A program made the translations under genes and the position numbers. Positions 52,010 through 60,789 of a DNA stretch of 64,000 nt are shown here, in pieces; positions within the stretch are counted from its first letter, which is position 1, and every line of letters begins with the position of its first letter. The stretch comes from Dolichospermum sp. LEGE 00240 (GTDB lineage Bacteria; Cyanobacteriota; Cyanobacteriia; Cyanobacteriales; Nostocaceae), in NCBI RefSeq assembly GCF_015207875.1, contig NZ_JADEVZ010000008.1, forward strand, positions 38,192 through 102,191. The letters are read 5' to 3'. The notes beneath the pieces are model-generated. The model was not told the DNA's origin and ran no database searches. It worked only from the letters and a program-made list of their open reading frames with translations.

Positions 52010-53545
52010 ATGCCACAGTCAGTTTACACCCAACCAACAACTACTATAAATCCGCCGCATCAACCTGAATCTACTACTTTTAATCCGAATCAACAAATCC
52101 AAATATTAGATAAAGCCAAGGATTGGTTTTATGGCACAGAGGAATTATTAGACGCTTTACCAAAAGCATGGACTCGTTCCATGTTGTATTTATTAGTCAG
52201 TTTTGCTGCCATTATTTTACCTTGGGCAATGTTAACTAAAGTTGATGAAACGGGTAATGCGAGTGGGAGAATAGAACCTAAAGGTGCAACACAAAAATTA
52301 GATAGTGCGGTAACTGGTAGTGTTATTAATGTTAATGTTAAAGAAGGTGCAACTGTTAAAGCTGGACAAGTTTTATTAGCAATGGAATCTGAGATTTTAC
52401 AAACAGAACTTCAACAAGCACAATCCAAATTAGAGGGGCTAATTAATCGCCAATCTCAACTAGAAATATTAAAAAATCAAGTCCTGATGTCAATTAATAT
52501 TCAACGTCAGCAAAATCAATCTCAATCATTAGAAAAAATCGCCCAACTTAATCAGGCTCAACAAATATTTGAGACTAAAAAAAGTGCTTATAATTTCCAA
52601 AATCTGGAAAAATTAGCTCAAATTGATCAGGCAAAACAGAATATACAATCTAGTCAAACTAACTACAGATTAGCTACAAGTCGCTTACGTCGAGATATTT
52701 CTGAACTTAAACGTTATCGTCTGCTATTAAAGGAAGGAATAATTGCTCAAACTAAAATAGTAGAATTGGAAAAAATTGCTGAAGAAAGTCAACGTTCCCA
52801 AGAAGAAGCAAAATTTAATCTGCAAACAGCAAAGTTAAGACTAAAGGAAGAAGTCAGTCGTTATCAGTCACTAATGAATCAAGTTAGTTCAGATATTGAA
52901 CAAGCAAAACTACGGTTACAAGAAGAAGAAAGTAGTTATAAAAGTTCTCTGCAAGGCGGAGAATTAGTTTTATTAAAAAGTCAAGAACAGTTTAAAGACA
53001 TGCAAAATCAAATCATTTCTCTTCAATCAGAAATGATGCAGACGAAAGGACAGATTACAGCCTTAAATTTACAACTAAAACAGCGAACTATCCGCTCTCC
53101 TATTGATGGCATAATTTTTGAATTACCTATTAAAAAATCTGGTTCTGTTGTCCAAGTTGGACAAATGATTGCTCAAATTGCTCCCGAAAATGCTCCTTTG
53201 ATCTTGAAGGCACGTATGCCTAGTCAAAATAGTGGTTTTGTCAAGGCAGGAATGCCAGTCAAAATTAAATTTGATGCTTATCCTTTCCAAGAATACGGAA
53301 TTGTGTCAGGACGGATTAGTTGGATTTCACCTAACTCTAGAGTTCAAGAAAATAGTTCTAACCGCATAGAAACTTATGAATTAGATATCGCTTTGGAAAA
53401 CCCTTATATTCAAGTCGGTAACAAACGGATTCCTATCACCCCTGGACAAACAGCAAGTGCGGAAGTAATTATTCGTCAGCGTCATGTTATTGACTTCATT
53501 TTAGATCCATTTAAGAAGTTGCAAAAGAGTGGGTTAGAGCTTTAA
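52010..53545 (+). CDS. HlyD family periplasmic adaptor subunit
   Basis: A 511-residue membrane-fusion protein. One N-terminal membrane helix (SMLYLLVSFAAIILPWAML, about residues 57-75), the lipoyl-like half-motif GSVINVNVKEGATVKAGQVL, a long coiled-coil hairpin (about residues 140-355), the second lipoyl half TIRSPIDGIIFELPIKKSGS, and the C-terminal beta-barrel (GMPVKIKFDAYPFQEYGIVS) with terminal GQTASAEVIIRQR. It connects the ABC exporter to an outer-membrane channel. Sixty-five bases follow the exporter gene. Confidence 0.94.
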   Translation: MPQSVYTQPTTTINPPHQPESTTFNPNQQIQILDKAKDWFYGTEELLDALPKAWTRSMLYLLVSFAAIILPWAMLTKVDETGNASGRIEPKGATQKLDSAVTGSVINVNVKEGATVKAGQVLLAMESEILQTELQQAQSKLEGLINRQSQLEILKNQVLMSINIQRQQNQSQSLEKIAQLNQAQQIFETKKSAYNFQNLEKLAQIDQAKQNIQSSQTNYRLATSRLRRDISELKRYRLLLKEGIIAQTKIVELEKIAEESQRSQEEAKFNLQTAKLRLKEEVSRYQSLMNQVSSDIEQAKLRLQEEESSYKSSLQGGELVLLKSQEQFKDMQNQIISLQSEMMQTKGQITALNLQLKQRTIRSPIDGIIFELPIKKSGSVVQVGQMIAQIAPENAPLILKARMPSQNSGFVKAGMPVKIKFDAYPFQEYGIVSGRISWISPNSRVQENSSNRIETYELDIALENPYIQVGNKRIPITPGQTASAEVIIRQRHVIDFILDPFKKLQKSGLEL

Positions 53546-53560
53546 ATAAAATGATTATTG

Positions 53561-53592
53561 AAGACATAATTTAATAAGTTATGTCTTTTTTT
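53561..53592 (+). terminator. Rho-independent terminator after hlyD
   Basis: AAGACATAA and TTATGTCTT form a 9-bp stem around TTTAATAAG, followed by T6. It separates the exporter genes from the peptide genes, which therefore probably have their own promoter. Confidence 0.8.
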
Positions 53593-53684
53593 AAAGGTGT
53601 TAATATGCAACTTTTTGATTATTCTTAACAGATAAATGTCAGAATTAAATAGTTAAACCCATTAAAGATGTAGAGGATAAAGCA

Positions 53685-53954
53685 ATGAAGAAAATAGTGA
53701 TAAATGACTTATATTCTAGTCATTTATTAACCTTTGTTGATGATTTAAAGCCACCAGAATTAGGTGTTTTATTAGGAAGAGGTTTAGGAGGATTTTATCC
53801 CTATTTAGGACTCAGTCCTAATGTTTTTATAACCACTGTTTATGATGGTATAAATACCATATCAACCACTTATGAAGGAGCAGGTAACTTTCATGATAAT
53901 AAATTCAATACGATAGATTACGCTCGGACAGTTAATGCTTGGGTAAATCGTTAA
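53685..53954 (+). CDS. Putative exported double-glycine peptide 1
   Basis: An 89-residue product. The N-terminus (KKIVINDLYSSHLLTFVDDL, then KPPELGVLLGRGLGG) looks like a C39-type leader: an I-x-DL start, an acidic helix and a Gly-Gly at 35-36. The core FYPYLGLSPNVFITTVYDGI...TYEGAGNFHDNKFNTIDYAR is Gly/Tyr/Asn-rich. It is clearly paralogous to the next gene. AGAGGATAAAGC precedes the ATG. No cysteine, so not a disulfide or lanthionine peptide. Probable substrate of the upstream exporter; inferred from context and motif. Confidence 0.72.
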   Translation: MKKIVINDLYSSHLLTFVDDLKPPELGVLLGRGLGGFYPYLGLSPNVFITTVYDGINTISTTYEGAGNFHDNKFNTIDYARTVNAWVNR

Positions 53955-54028
53955 TTATTTCAGCAGATTCAAGGGCGATTTTGTCACACTTACCAAAACT
54001 GTTCACTGTTTGATGAGGAAATAAGATC

Positions 54029-54286
54029 ATGGCTACAATCATAATTTCTGACTTACGGGAAAAGATATTTTTGGATGACTTAAATTCAGAGCAAATACAA
54101 CAAATTTTAGGTACTGGTATTATACCTTTACCCTTCTTAGGTGGACGTGGTGCTGATGTTGCCTTAACGACTGTTTATGATGGTATAAATAACTTAGAAA
54201 CAGCATATCGTGGTCCATTGAGTTTTTACGATAATAAGATTTTTACTCTTGATCTGGCTAGAAGCGCTGTCTATTTAGTATTGTGA
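54029..54286 (+). CDS. Putative exported double-glycine peptide 2
   Basis: An 85-residue paralogue of the preceding product: leader ATIIISDLREKIFLDDLNSE, QIQQILGTG (cleavage-like site at about residue 31), then IIPLPFLGGRGADVALTTVY and DGINNLETAYRGPLSFYDNK, FTLDLARSAVYLVL. Shared with peptide 1: I-I/V-x-DL, F-x-DDL, TTVYDGIN, Y-x-G, F-x-DNK, D-x-AR. GAGGAAATAAG precedes the ATG. No cysteines. Followed by a strong terminator. Confidence 0.72.
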   Translation: MATIIISDLREKIFLDDLNSEQIQQILGTGIIPLPFLGGRGADVALTTVYDGINNLETAYRGPLSFYDNKIFTLDLARSAVYLVL

Positions 54287-54322
54287 ACAATTTTTAGGTA
54301 ATTATTTTTAACGCTTACTTAT

Positions 54323-54349
54323 GAGGAAGTAAAAACTTCCTCTTTTTTT
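54323..54349 (+). terminator. Rho-independent terminator after the peptide genes
   Basis: GAGGAAGT and ACTTCCTC form an 8-bp stem around AAAA, followed by T7. Closes the peptide transcription unit. Confidence 0.85.
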
Positions 54350-54519
54350 CCTGCTGATAGCTGATAGTTTATCTCCCTAACATTTTATCTCGCAGATGCT
54401 TAATGCGAGGGAGAAAAATATATTATTCTAGCCAAAAATAACCAATGAAGTTGTGAAATCTAGTATTATTGACATCTAATGGTCAAAATTCTAGAGAATC
54501 ATAATTATTTGGAGTTATT

Positions 54520-55458
54520 TTGTCATTAGTAATTACCAAAAACCAACCGCCAGTTTTGTATGTAGATACGATAAAAGACTATCCGCGTCATGTAGAGATG
54601 CTTTTGAAAGACTGGTATGATATATTGCAACTCCCTGAAGATTGCTTGGAATTGATAATTGATTTCCACTATTGCGGATTCCTGGGACACATCGGTGTTA
54701 CCTTTTTAGGGGGAATAGCTCGTCTATTTGAATATAGGGGTGGAAATGTCACTTTTCGTTGGAAGACACTTCTAGAAGAAATTCGTGTGAATTTGGCTCA
54801 AAATGGATTCCTGAGTGATTTTGGTCACTATCAAAAACCTTGGGATGGTAATTCTATACCCTATAGAAGTGATCACCAATATGACCAACAAATAATCGGT
54901 GATTATCTAAGATATCAGTGGTTAGGTAGGGGTTGGGTAAATATTAGTTCCAGGTTACAAGATGCTATTACAGGAAAAGTTTTAGAAATATATCTTAATG
55001 CTTTTGAACACAGCCAATCTCAAATCGGTGTTTATAGCTGCGGTCAACACTATCCTAAAGCTGGTACTTTTCAGTTAACAGTCGTTGATTTTGGTATTGG
55101 TATTCCTGAAAGTGTTCGAACTTTATCCGAAAATACGACAATGACAGCTATTGAAGCCATAGAGTGGGCATTTATGTCAGGAAATAGCACTAAAAATGAT
55201 AAAGACATAGATAGAGGTGCAGGTTTACACCTTTTAGAGCAATTTATACTCAAAAATCGTGGAAATTTGATGATTTTCAGTAATGACGGATACGTCAACA
55301 TAAGCGATAATGGTACTATATATGAAAACGTATGTACTAATTTCTCCGGAACGCTGGTTAATATAGCCTTTCGATGTGACGAGAAATACTACTGTTTAGC
55401 TTCTGATAGTTTACGTGGCGAAGCCATAGTTTCTCAACTTAAGAGGCGAATATTCTAG
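54520..55458 (+). CDS. STAS-like / GHKL (HATPase) protein of a three-gene operon
   Basis: A 312-residue protein. The N-terminal ~110 residues contain a STAS-like strand-helix pattern (ELIIDFHYCGFLGHIGVTFL, GGIARLFEYRGGNVTFRW). The C-terminal part is a GHKL ATPase: N box VLEIYLNAFEHSQSQIGV (E-N-H), G1 VVDFGIGIPESV, G2 RGAGLHLLEQFI. This arrangement resembles anti-sigma kinases rather than sensor kinases. The start is TTG 54520 with TTTGGAG six bases upstream. First gene of a tight operon with a DUF4325 protein and a PIN nuclease. Confidence 0.82.
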   Translation: MSLVITKNQPPVLYVDTIKDYPRHVEMLLKDWYDILQLPEDCLELIIDFHYCGFLGHIGVTFLGGIARLFEYRGGNVTFRWKTLLEEIRVNLAQNGFLSDFGHYQKPWDGNSIPYRSDHQYDQQIIGDYLRYQWLGRGWVNISSRLQDAITGKVLEIYLNAFEHSQSQIGVYSCGQHYPKAGTFQLTVVDFGIGIPESVRTLSENTTMTAIEAIEWAFMSGNSTKNDKDIDRGAGLHLLEQFILKNRGNLMIFSNDGYVNISDNGTIYENVCTNFSGTLVNIAFRCDEKYYCLASDSLRGEAIVSQLKRRIF

Positions 55459-55476
55459 AAAAGAGGAGGTAAAGAT

Positions 55477-55824
55477 ATGATACATAACATTTACAATATG
55501 GTTGGGGAATTAGCAACTACTGAGGAGCCTGGTCAAAAACTGTATGAAATTATTCATCCCTGCTTACTACGTGGCGAACCAGTAGAATTAGATTTTACGG
55601 GGGTGAAAGTTTTTGCTTCTCCATTTATGAACTTTGCGTTTGGTCAATTGTTGAAAGACATTTCTCCAGAGAAACTGAATCAACTTATAGAATTTACTTC
55701 TCTTAATGATGATGGATGGGATGTTCTACAATATATAATGACTAAGGCAAAACGGTATTATTCAGATGAAAAATATCGTCATGCTGTGGATGCTGTAATG
55801 ACAGATATGGCTGAAAGTATTTGA
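55477..55824 (+). CDS. DUF4325 (STAS-like) protein
   Basis: A 115-residue protein: GQKLYEIIHPCLLRGEPVEL, DFTGVKVFASPFMNFAFGQL, LKDISPEKLNQLIEFTSLND, then DGWDVLQYIMTKAKRYY. The E.V.LDF.GV....S.F.N...G.L.......L...I.......G...L..V...A..Y pattern is DUF4325. A strong AGAGGAGG sits before the ATG. By analogy with anti-anti-sigma factors it may be regulated by the upstream GHKL protein. Confidence 0.85.
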   Translation: MIHNIYNMVGELATTEEPGQKLYEIIHPCLLRGEPVELDFTGVKVFASPFMNFAFGQLLKDISPEKLNQLIEFTSLNDDGWDVLQYIMTKAKRYYSDEKYRHAVDAVMTDMAESI

Positions 55825-55827
55825 TAT

Positions 55828-56457
55828 ATGCCAATTAATTTAAACATTCTAGCTGATGTGATAGATATTAGAAATGACATTCCACAGAAAAGCGATATTT
55901 TCTTGGTAGATACAAACGTATGGTTTTGGCGAACCTACGCCAACGCTGGATTTAATGCTAAACCTGCTCAACGACAAAAGAGAAGAAATTACTTTAACTA
56001 TCTTAATTTAGCTCTGTTAAATGGAGCTACGTTAACTTATTCAGGACTAACTTTAGCTGAACTTGCACATATTATTGAGAAAACTGAATATGAGATTTAT
56101 GTTCAATCTAATGGATATTTACCCATTAAGGAATATCGGCATAATTATCCAACAGAAAGAGCCAATGTTGTAGCTGAAGTTCAGTTTACTTGGCGACGAA
56201 TCAAAAAAATTGCAATTCCTATTGATTTAACAGTAGATGATTCTACGACTGATGCAGCACTCAAACGGTTTCAAACTCAAGCAGTTGATGGTTATGATTT
56301 ATTACTTCTAGAAGCAATTAGTAGAGCAGGAGCAGGAACAGTTAAAATCATTACTGATGATTTAGATTATAGTGTTGTTCCTGGTATTCAGATTTTTACC
56401 AGCAACTCCTATGTAATTCAGGAAGCTACTAAACAGAAAAAATTAATAGTGCGTTAA
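55828..56457 (+). CDS. PIN-domain nuclease of the GHKL-DUF4325 operon
   Basis: A 209-residue PIN protein, larger than VapC toxins. Acidic positions: SDIFLVDTNVWFWRTYANAG (D), LTYSGLTLAELAHIIEKTEY (E), TQAVDGYDLLLLEAISRAGA (D..D) and KIITDDLDYSVVPGIQIFTS. It follows DUF4325 after three bases, so the genes are coupled. An RNase controlled by a GHKL/STAS switch is the simplest reading. Confidence 0.82.
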   Translation: MPINLNILADVIDIRNDIPQKSDIFLVDTNVWFWRTYANAGFNAKPAQRQKRRNYFNYLNLALLNGATLTYSGLTLAELAHIIEKTEYEIYVQSNGYLPIKEYRHNYPTERANVVAEVQFTWRRIKKIAIPIDLTVDDSTTDAALKRFQTQAVDGYDLLLLEAISRAGAGTVKIITDDLDYSVVPGIQIFTSNSYVIQEATKQKKLIVR

Positions 56458-56503
56458 TCATACAATTAAGTTTATATACCTAAAATTTTACCTTGTGATT
56501 ACT

Positions 56504-57064
56504 TTAAACCTTCATCAAAAAATCCCTAATCTTAGTTTGACAATCAGGAAAAGCTAAAGGTGATATTGTTAAATTTTCTCCCAAAATACTTTCGCTTTGA
56601 TAACCTTCTGCATTGGGTAAACGATATACATATAATTTACGCCCGTTAAGGTCTAAAACCCAATAGTCAATAATGCCTGATTTAGCATAAGCTGAAGTTT
56701 TTACTTCTCGATCATATTTCAGACTAGAATCTGCAATTTCAATAATTAGAAAGATTTCTGATGGTTGGGGATGATGATCTTCATAATCTAAAGCATTGGT
56801 TTTAACAACTGCAATATCTGGTTCTGGTTCTGAGTAATCATCAAGTTTAATTGGTGACTGAGTTCTAATTAAAACTTGATTACCTAAACGTTGATTGAAG
56901 ATTCTTTGTGTGCGGGTTATAGCAGCTTCGTGTGCAGTTCCTTTAGCAGCCATTTTGATAATTTGTCCTGATATTAACTCTAAGCGTTCTTCTGGGTGAA
57001 ATATACCCATTTCCGCCATTTGGTGATATTCATTAACCGTGATTTGACGAATGTTAGTTAACAT
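56504..57064 (-). CDS. Uma2 family endonuclease (divergent paralogue)
   Basis: A 186-residue Uma2: VNEYHQMAEMGIFHPEERLE, LISGQIIKMAAKGTAHEAAI, SEPEPDIAVVKTNALDYEDH, EIFLIIEIADSSLKYDREVK and TSAYAKSGIIDYWVLDLNGR. The catalytic pattern PDIAV...IIEIADSSL..D...K is intact. It belongs to a different Uma2 branch from the three repeat-associated paralogues. Confidence 0.92.
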   Translation of the reverse strand: MLTNIRQITVNEYHQMAEMGIFHPEERLELISGQIIKMAAKGTAHEAAITRTQRIFNQRLGNQVLIRTQSPIKLDDYSEPEPDIAVVKTNALDYEDHHPQPSEIFLIIEIADSSLKYDREVKTSAYAKSGIIDYWVLDLNGRKLYVYRLPNAEGYQSESILGENLTISPLAFPDCQTKIRDFLMKV

Positions 57065-57151
57065 AGATTTTAGTAAAGATTTAGTTTAAATTTTCACTCT
57101 CTCCGTGTCCTCTGTGCCTCTGTGGTTAGTTGAAAAAATCCCCATTATCAC

Positions 57152-59146
57152 TTACCTACCTAACATTTTATCCCGCAGATGTTTAATGCGATCGCGCAAT
57201 TTTGCCGCTTCCTCAAATTCCGTCTTCTTCGCAGCTTCTTTCATCTGTTTTTCTAACAAAGTAATTAACTCTGGAATATCTTCCAAGGATAATTCATCTA
57301 AATGTTCATCAACTATTTTCAAATCGGTGGCATTTAATCGTCGGGAAGCATCTAAAAATGATAAAATCGAATTAGTTTGTTTCTTAATAATCTGTTGCGG
57401 TGTAATTCCATGTAGTTTATTATAAGCCATTTGGATGCCTCTTCTTCTATCAGTTTCATCAATGGCTTTAATCATACTATCTGTTAATTTATCAGCATAT
57501 AAAATTGCTTTTCCTTTAACATGACGTGCAGCACGCCCGATAGTTTGAATTAAAGAACGTTCAGTCCGTAAAAATCCTTCCTTATCTGCATCCATAATTG
57601 CAACTAAAGAAACTTCCGGTAAATCTAAACCTTCCCGCAGTAAATTGACACCGACTAACACATCAAAAGCACCATTTCGTAAATCCTGTAAAATTTCGAT
57701 ACGTTGAATGGAATTAATTTCCGAATGCAAATATCTGATTCTAATTCCCCTCTCTTCTAAATATTCCGTCAAATCTTCCGCCATGCGTTTAGTTAATGTG
57801 GTAACTAAAGTTCTTTCCTGACGGTCAACTCGATCTTTTATTTCTCCTAATAAATCATCAATTTGTCCTTCTGTGGGACGCACAAATATTTCTGGGTCAA
57901 TTACTCCCGTTGGTCTAATTACTTGTTCAATAATATTGTCTTCAGAAATTTCTAATTCCCAATTTCCTGGAGTCGCAGAAACGAAAATACATTGATTGAC
58001 TTTTTGCCAAAATTCTTCGGCTTTTAAAGGACGATTATCCGCCGCACTGGGAAGTCGAAAACCATGATCTATTAATACTTTTTTTCTCGCTTGGTCTCCG
58101 TTATACATTCCGCGAATTTGGGGAACAGTAACATGAGATTCATCAATTACTAATAACCAATCTTTGGGAAAATAATCAATTAAACATTCCGGTGGTTCTC
58201 CTGCTTGTCTACCTGCTAAATGACGGGAATAATTTTCTACGCCGTTACAATATCCCACTTCTCTTAACATTTCCAAATCGTAACGTGTGCGTTGATCAAT
58301 GCGTTGTGCTTCAACTAATTTACCCATTGATTCTAATGTTAGTTGTTGCTGTTTTAATTCGGTGGCGATATCTTCACAAGCTATTTCTACTCTTTCTTTG
58401 GGGGTAACAAAGTGACGCGCAGGATAAATATTTACTGCTTCTAAACTATGGAGAATTTCGCCAGTAACAGGATCAACATATCTAATAGCATCAATTTCAT
58501 CTCCAAAAAATTCAACCCGAATAATTCTATCTTCATAAGCAGGAGAAATTTCTAAAACATCACCCCGAACTCGGAATTTTCCTCGACCCATTTCGATGTC
58601 ATTACGACTATATTGAACTGCGGTTAAATCCCGTAAAATTTGACGCGGATCAATTTCCATTCCCAATTGTAACCGAATTGCGGCTTTCAGGTATTCCGCA
58701 GGCATTCCTAAGCCGTAAATACAACTAATTGAGGCGACGACAATCACATCTTTGCGTTCAAATAAGGAACGGGTGGCGGAATGTCGTAACATATCTATTT
58801 CTTCATTAATCGCTGATGTTTTCTCTATATAAGTATCAGTAACAGGGATGTATGCTTCCGGTTGATAGTAATCGTAATAACTGACAAAATACTCAACTGC
58901 ATTATTAGGAAAAAATTCCCGCAGTTCGTTACACAACTGGGCGGCTAATGTCTTATTATGTGCTAATACTAGGGTAGGTCTACTGACTTTCTCAATGACC
59001 GCGGCTATGGAAAATGTCTTCCCGGTTCCTGTCGCACCCAGTAATGTTTGATAATGATTTCCTTTTTGAATACTAGCAGAAAGTTGAGCGATCGCTTGTG
59101 GTTGATCACCGGTGGGGACAAAAGGTGCTTGCAGATTAAAATCCAT
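57152..59146 (-). CDS. uvrB: Excinuclease ABC subunit B
   Basis: A 664-residue damage-verification helicase of nucleotide-excision repair. Walker A GATGTGKT (37-44), beta-hairpin region [52 protein letters not shown], helicase motif [23 protein letters not shown] and [19 protein letters not shown], and a C-terminal UVR motif ([32 protein letters not shown]) that contacts UvrC. Complete, normal length. Confidence 0.98.
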   Translation of the reverse strand: MDFNLQAPFVPTGDQPQAIAQLSASIQKGNHYQTLLGATGTGKTFSIAAVIEKVSRPTLVLAHNKTLAAQLCNELREFFPNNAVEYFVSYYDYYQPEAYIPVTDTYIEKTSAINEEIDMLRHSATRSLFERKDVIVVASISCIYGLGMPAEYLKAAIRLQLGMEIDPRQILRDLTAVQYSRNDIEMGRGKFRVRGDVLEISPAYEDRIIRVEFFGDEIDAIRYVDPVTGEILHSLEAVNIYPARHFVTPKERVEIACEDIATELKQQQLTLESMGKLVEAQRIDQRTRYDLEMLREVGYCNGVENYSRHLAGRQAGEPPECLIDYFPKDWLLVIDESHVTVPQIRGMYNGDQARKKVLIDHGFRLPSAADNRPLKAEEFWQKVNQCIFVSATPGNWELEISEDNIIEQVIRPTGVIDPEIFVRPTEGQIDDLLGEIKDRVDRQERTLVTTLTKRMAEDLTEYLEERGIRIRYLHSEINSIQRIEILQDLRNGAFDVLVGVNLLREGLDLPEVSLVAIMDADKEGFLRTERSLIQTIGRAARHVKGKAILYADKLTDSMIKAIDETDRRRGIQMAYNKLHGITPQQIIKKQTNSILSFLDASRRLNATDLKIVDEHLDELSLEDIPELITLLEKQMKEAAKKTEFEEAAKLRDRIKHLRDKMLGR

Positions 59147-59711
59147 TATCTAGCTTCAAGGTTACACCTAGCAATTCTACACAATTTCTCAGTTTTACGT
59201 TTGGCGCGAAATTTTTTTTCAGGGATTGGCTTGTAATATCGCCGGCGATGTGCTACATTCATATAATGGAGTGTAGATAAAATTTTTATAAAAGCACAAA
59301 TTCCCATTACTACAATATCACCGCGCGCCGCACAAGTCAACCCCCCAGAAGCCAAAAAAAAATTTTTTTCTATTTAGGGATGGCTAAATAAAGCTAAAAC
59401 CATTTATTAATAAGGGTTTCGCGGATTTTTATCACAAAAAAGTTCAGGTTTTGGCTGATGGTGTCTCAAAACAGGTGTATTTTTCTTTGTCGAATCTTGT
59501 GACAGGCAATCGCGATTTACTCAGTTTAAAAGATAATTTTTCTTGTCCGATGATCACTGCTAAAGAGTTTATCAATATTTTTGATTGGTAAGCCTTAGTT
59601 AGTTTTGTGACAAGTTGAGGCAGAGGATACGGGGCTAAATTCATCAATTCTGCGCTAAGTGCCAAAACAGCATACACTTTTTGTGAATTAACCTCACAAC
59701 AGGAGTTAACT
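59147..59711. other. Gene-free region between uvrB and the broken spp
   Basis: About 565 bp. It contains AT-rich runs and a TATAATGGAGTG stretch near 59262-59274 that could be a -10 element, but no feature is certain. It should include the uvrB promoter (reading left) and the spp promoter (reading right). Confidence 0.4.
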
Positions 59712-59946
59712 GTGACTAAGTTCTTATTCGTAACCGATTTAGATCATACCTTCGTTGGGGATGATCAGGCATTATTGCAGTTGAGCGATCGCTTGCAACA
59801 ACATCGTCAACAATATGGGACAAAGATAGTCTACTCTACAGGGCGATAGTGAAGCGCTGCTGCAAGCAGTTCCGCCTATTCATTACCGAGAACTGCAATT
59901 TGATACTCTCGTCCTACCCGTCAACTATCTAAAGTTTGATTTTTAA
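59712..59946 (+). pseudogene. Sucrose-phosphate phosphatase, split by a small dispersed repeat and truncated
   Basis: The GTG at 59712 behind AGGAG opens KFLFVTDLDHTFVGDDQALL, QLSDRLQQHRQQYGTKIVYS, TGR, the HAD-superfamily start of cyanobacterial SPP (DLDHT nucleophile motif). At codon 46 a 25-base insertion (TAGTGAAGCGCTGCTGCAAG...) introduces TAG. Immediately after it PIHYRELQ resumes the expected SPP sequence (family: TGRSPIHYREL). Then similarity ends and the frame stops at 59946. SPP normally makes sucrose, so another copy or pathway must exist if sucrose is made. Confidence 0.85.
59842..59877 (+). repeat. Small dispersed repeat inside spp, in a HIP1-like site
   Basis: GCGAT at the left and CGCC at the right enclose AGTGAAGCGCTGCTGCAAG-CAGTTC. 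Removing the insert gives GGGCGATCGCC, a HIP1 site encoding Arg-Ser-Pro as expected for the phosphatase. Confidence 0.85.
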
Positions 59947-60125
59947 GTAATATGACATATTTAGTCAAAATTAACCAAAATCGGTAGTTTATACTGAAGA
60001 TAAATATACTTGCGTACTAAAAGAATATCTGTAACTGATATTGACATCTATATCTCAAATAAATTCAGAAAATGAATTAGAGTTTACATAAATAAATACA
60101 TCCATCATTTAGATTTAAATATATC

Positions 60126-60248
60126 AGGACTTACGCAACTGGCACATTGGTAGGGTACGTCAGACTGCATAAATCCTGGAAATAAACAGATTGTTGATAT
60201 CTGACGCACCCCATAACAGATTTTTAGTGTGACACTTGCGTAAGTCCT
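60126..60248. mobile_element. MITE with AGGACTTACGCAA inverted repeats
   Basis: AGGACTTACGCAA (60126-60138) and TTGCGTAAGTCCT (60236-60248) are perfect 13-bp inverted ends of a 123-bp element; inside, GGTACGTCAGA/TCTGACGCACC also pair. The GGACTTACGCA end is common in cyanobacterial genomes. It inserted four bases before the start of the next gene and may now supply its promoter region. Confidence 0.85.
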
Positions 60249-60252
60249 ATGT

Positions 60253-60789
60253 ATGACAAACAGCATCGTCCATAAATTTATGCGTATATTTAAGTTTCTC
60301 AAAATCAAAAAACTATCATTCAGCCTTCCCTTTGGTATTGGTTCTGTTGAATTGGAACCTGACCCAACAAAGAGTAAGGCCGCATGGTCAATCTATGTTG
60401 AACTTGTTACCCGCATTGCAGTAGAGCCTTTGGAAACTGACCAAGGACTTTTACGGGAAGCTTTGAAATCTCTACACGACTTGTTCTCTATAACAAGAGA
60501 AGTTTTAAAGCAAGCAGGTCCTGATGTGGGATCAGTGGGAGGAATTGCGATCGCAGTCTTAAATAACGGTTTGCGTCCTTTCCTTGCTAAGTGGCATCCT
60601 CTCTTACAAACATGGGAAGCACAGCGTCCTCCTCATCTGAGTGCGAAAGAACATGAGCGCAATTGGTCTGAAGAAACAAAATTGCGGGCTGAGTTAGAAT
60701 TACTGAGGAAAGACTTGGAAAAATATGCCAACGCATTAGCGGAAATTGCTGGAGTCAAGGAAAAACAAAAGGAAGTGAACAATGGCTGA
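60253..60789 (+). CDS. Conserved hypothetical partner of the TIR-WD40 protein
   Basis: A 178-residue protein; the first ~25 residues are basic and hydrophobic (KFMRIFKFLKIKKLSFSLPF). The core is KAAWSIYVELVTRIAVEPLE, LLREALKSLHDLFSITREVL and VGGIAIAVLNNGLRPFLAKW, with an E/K-rich coiled-coil C-terminus (ELELLRKDLEKYANALAEIA). I know of no function. It overlaps the TIR-WD40 start by 8 bp, so they are translated together. A start at 60280 (MRIFKF) is also possible. Confidence 0.7.
   Translation: MTNSIVHKFMRIFKFLKIKKLSFSLPFGIGSVELEPDPTKSKAAWSIYVELVTRIAVEPLETDQGLLREALKSLHDLFSITREVLKQAGPDVGSVGGIAIAVLNNGLRPFLAKWHPLLQTWEAQRPPHLSAKEHERNWSEETKLRAELELLRKDLEKYANALAEIAGVKEKQKEVNNG

Noticed and set aside
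57105..57425. 106-codon rightward frame at the 3' end of uvrB
   Set aside because: It is antisense to the conserved UVR-domain coding sequence of uvrB.
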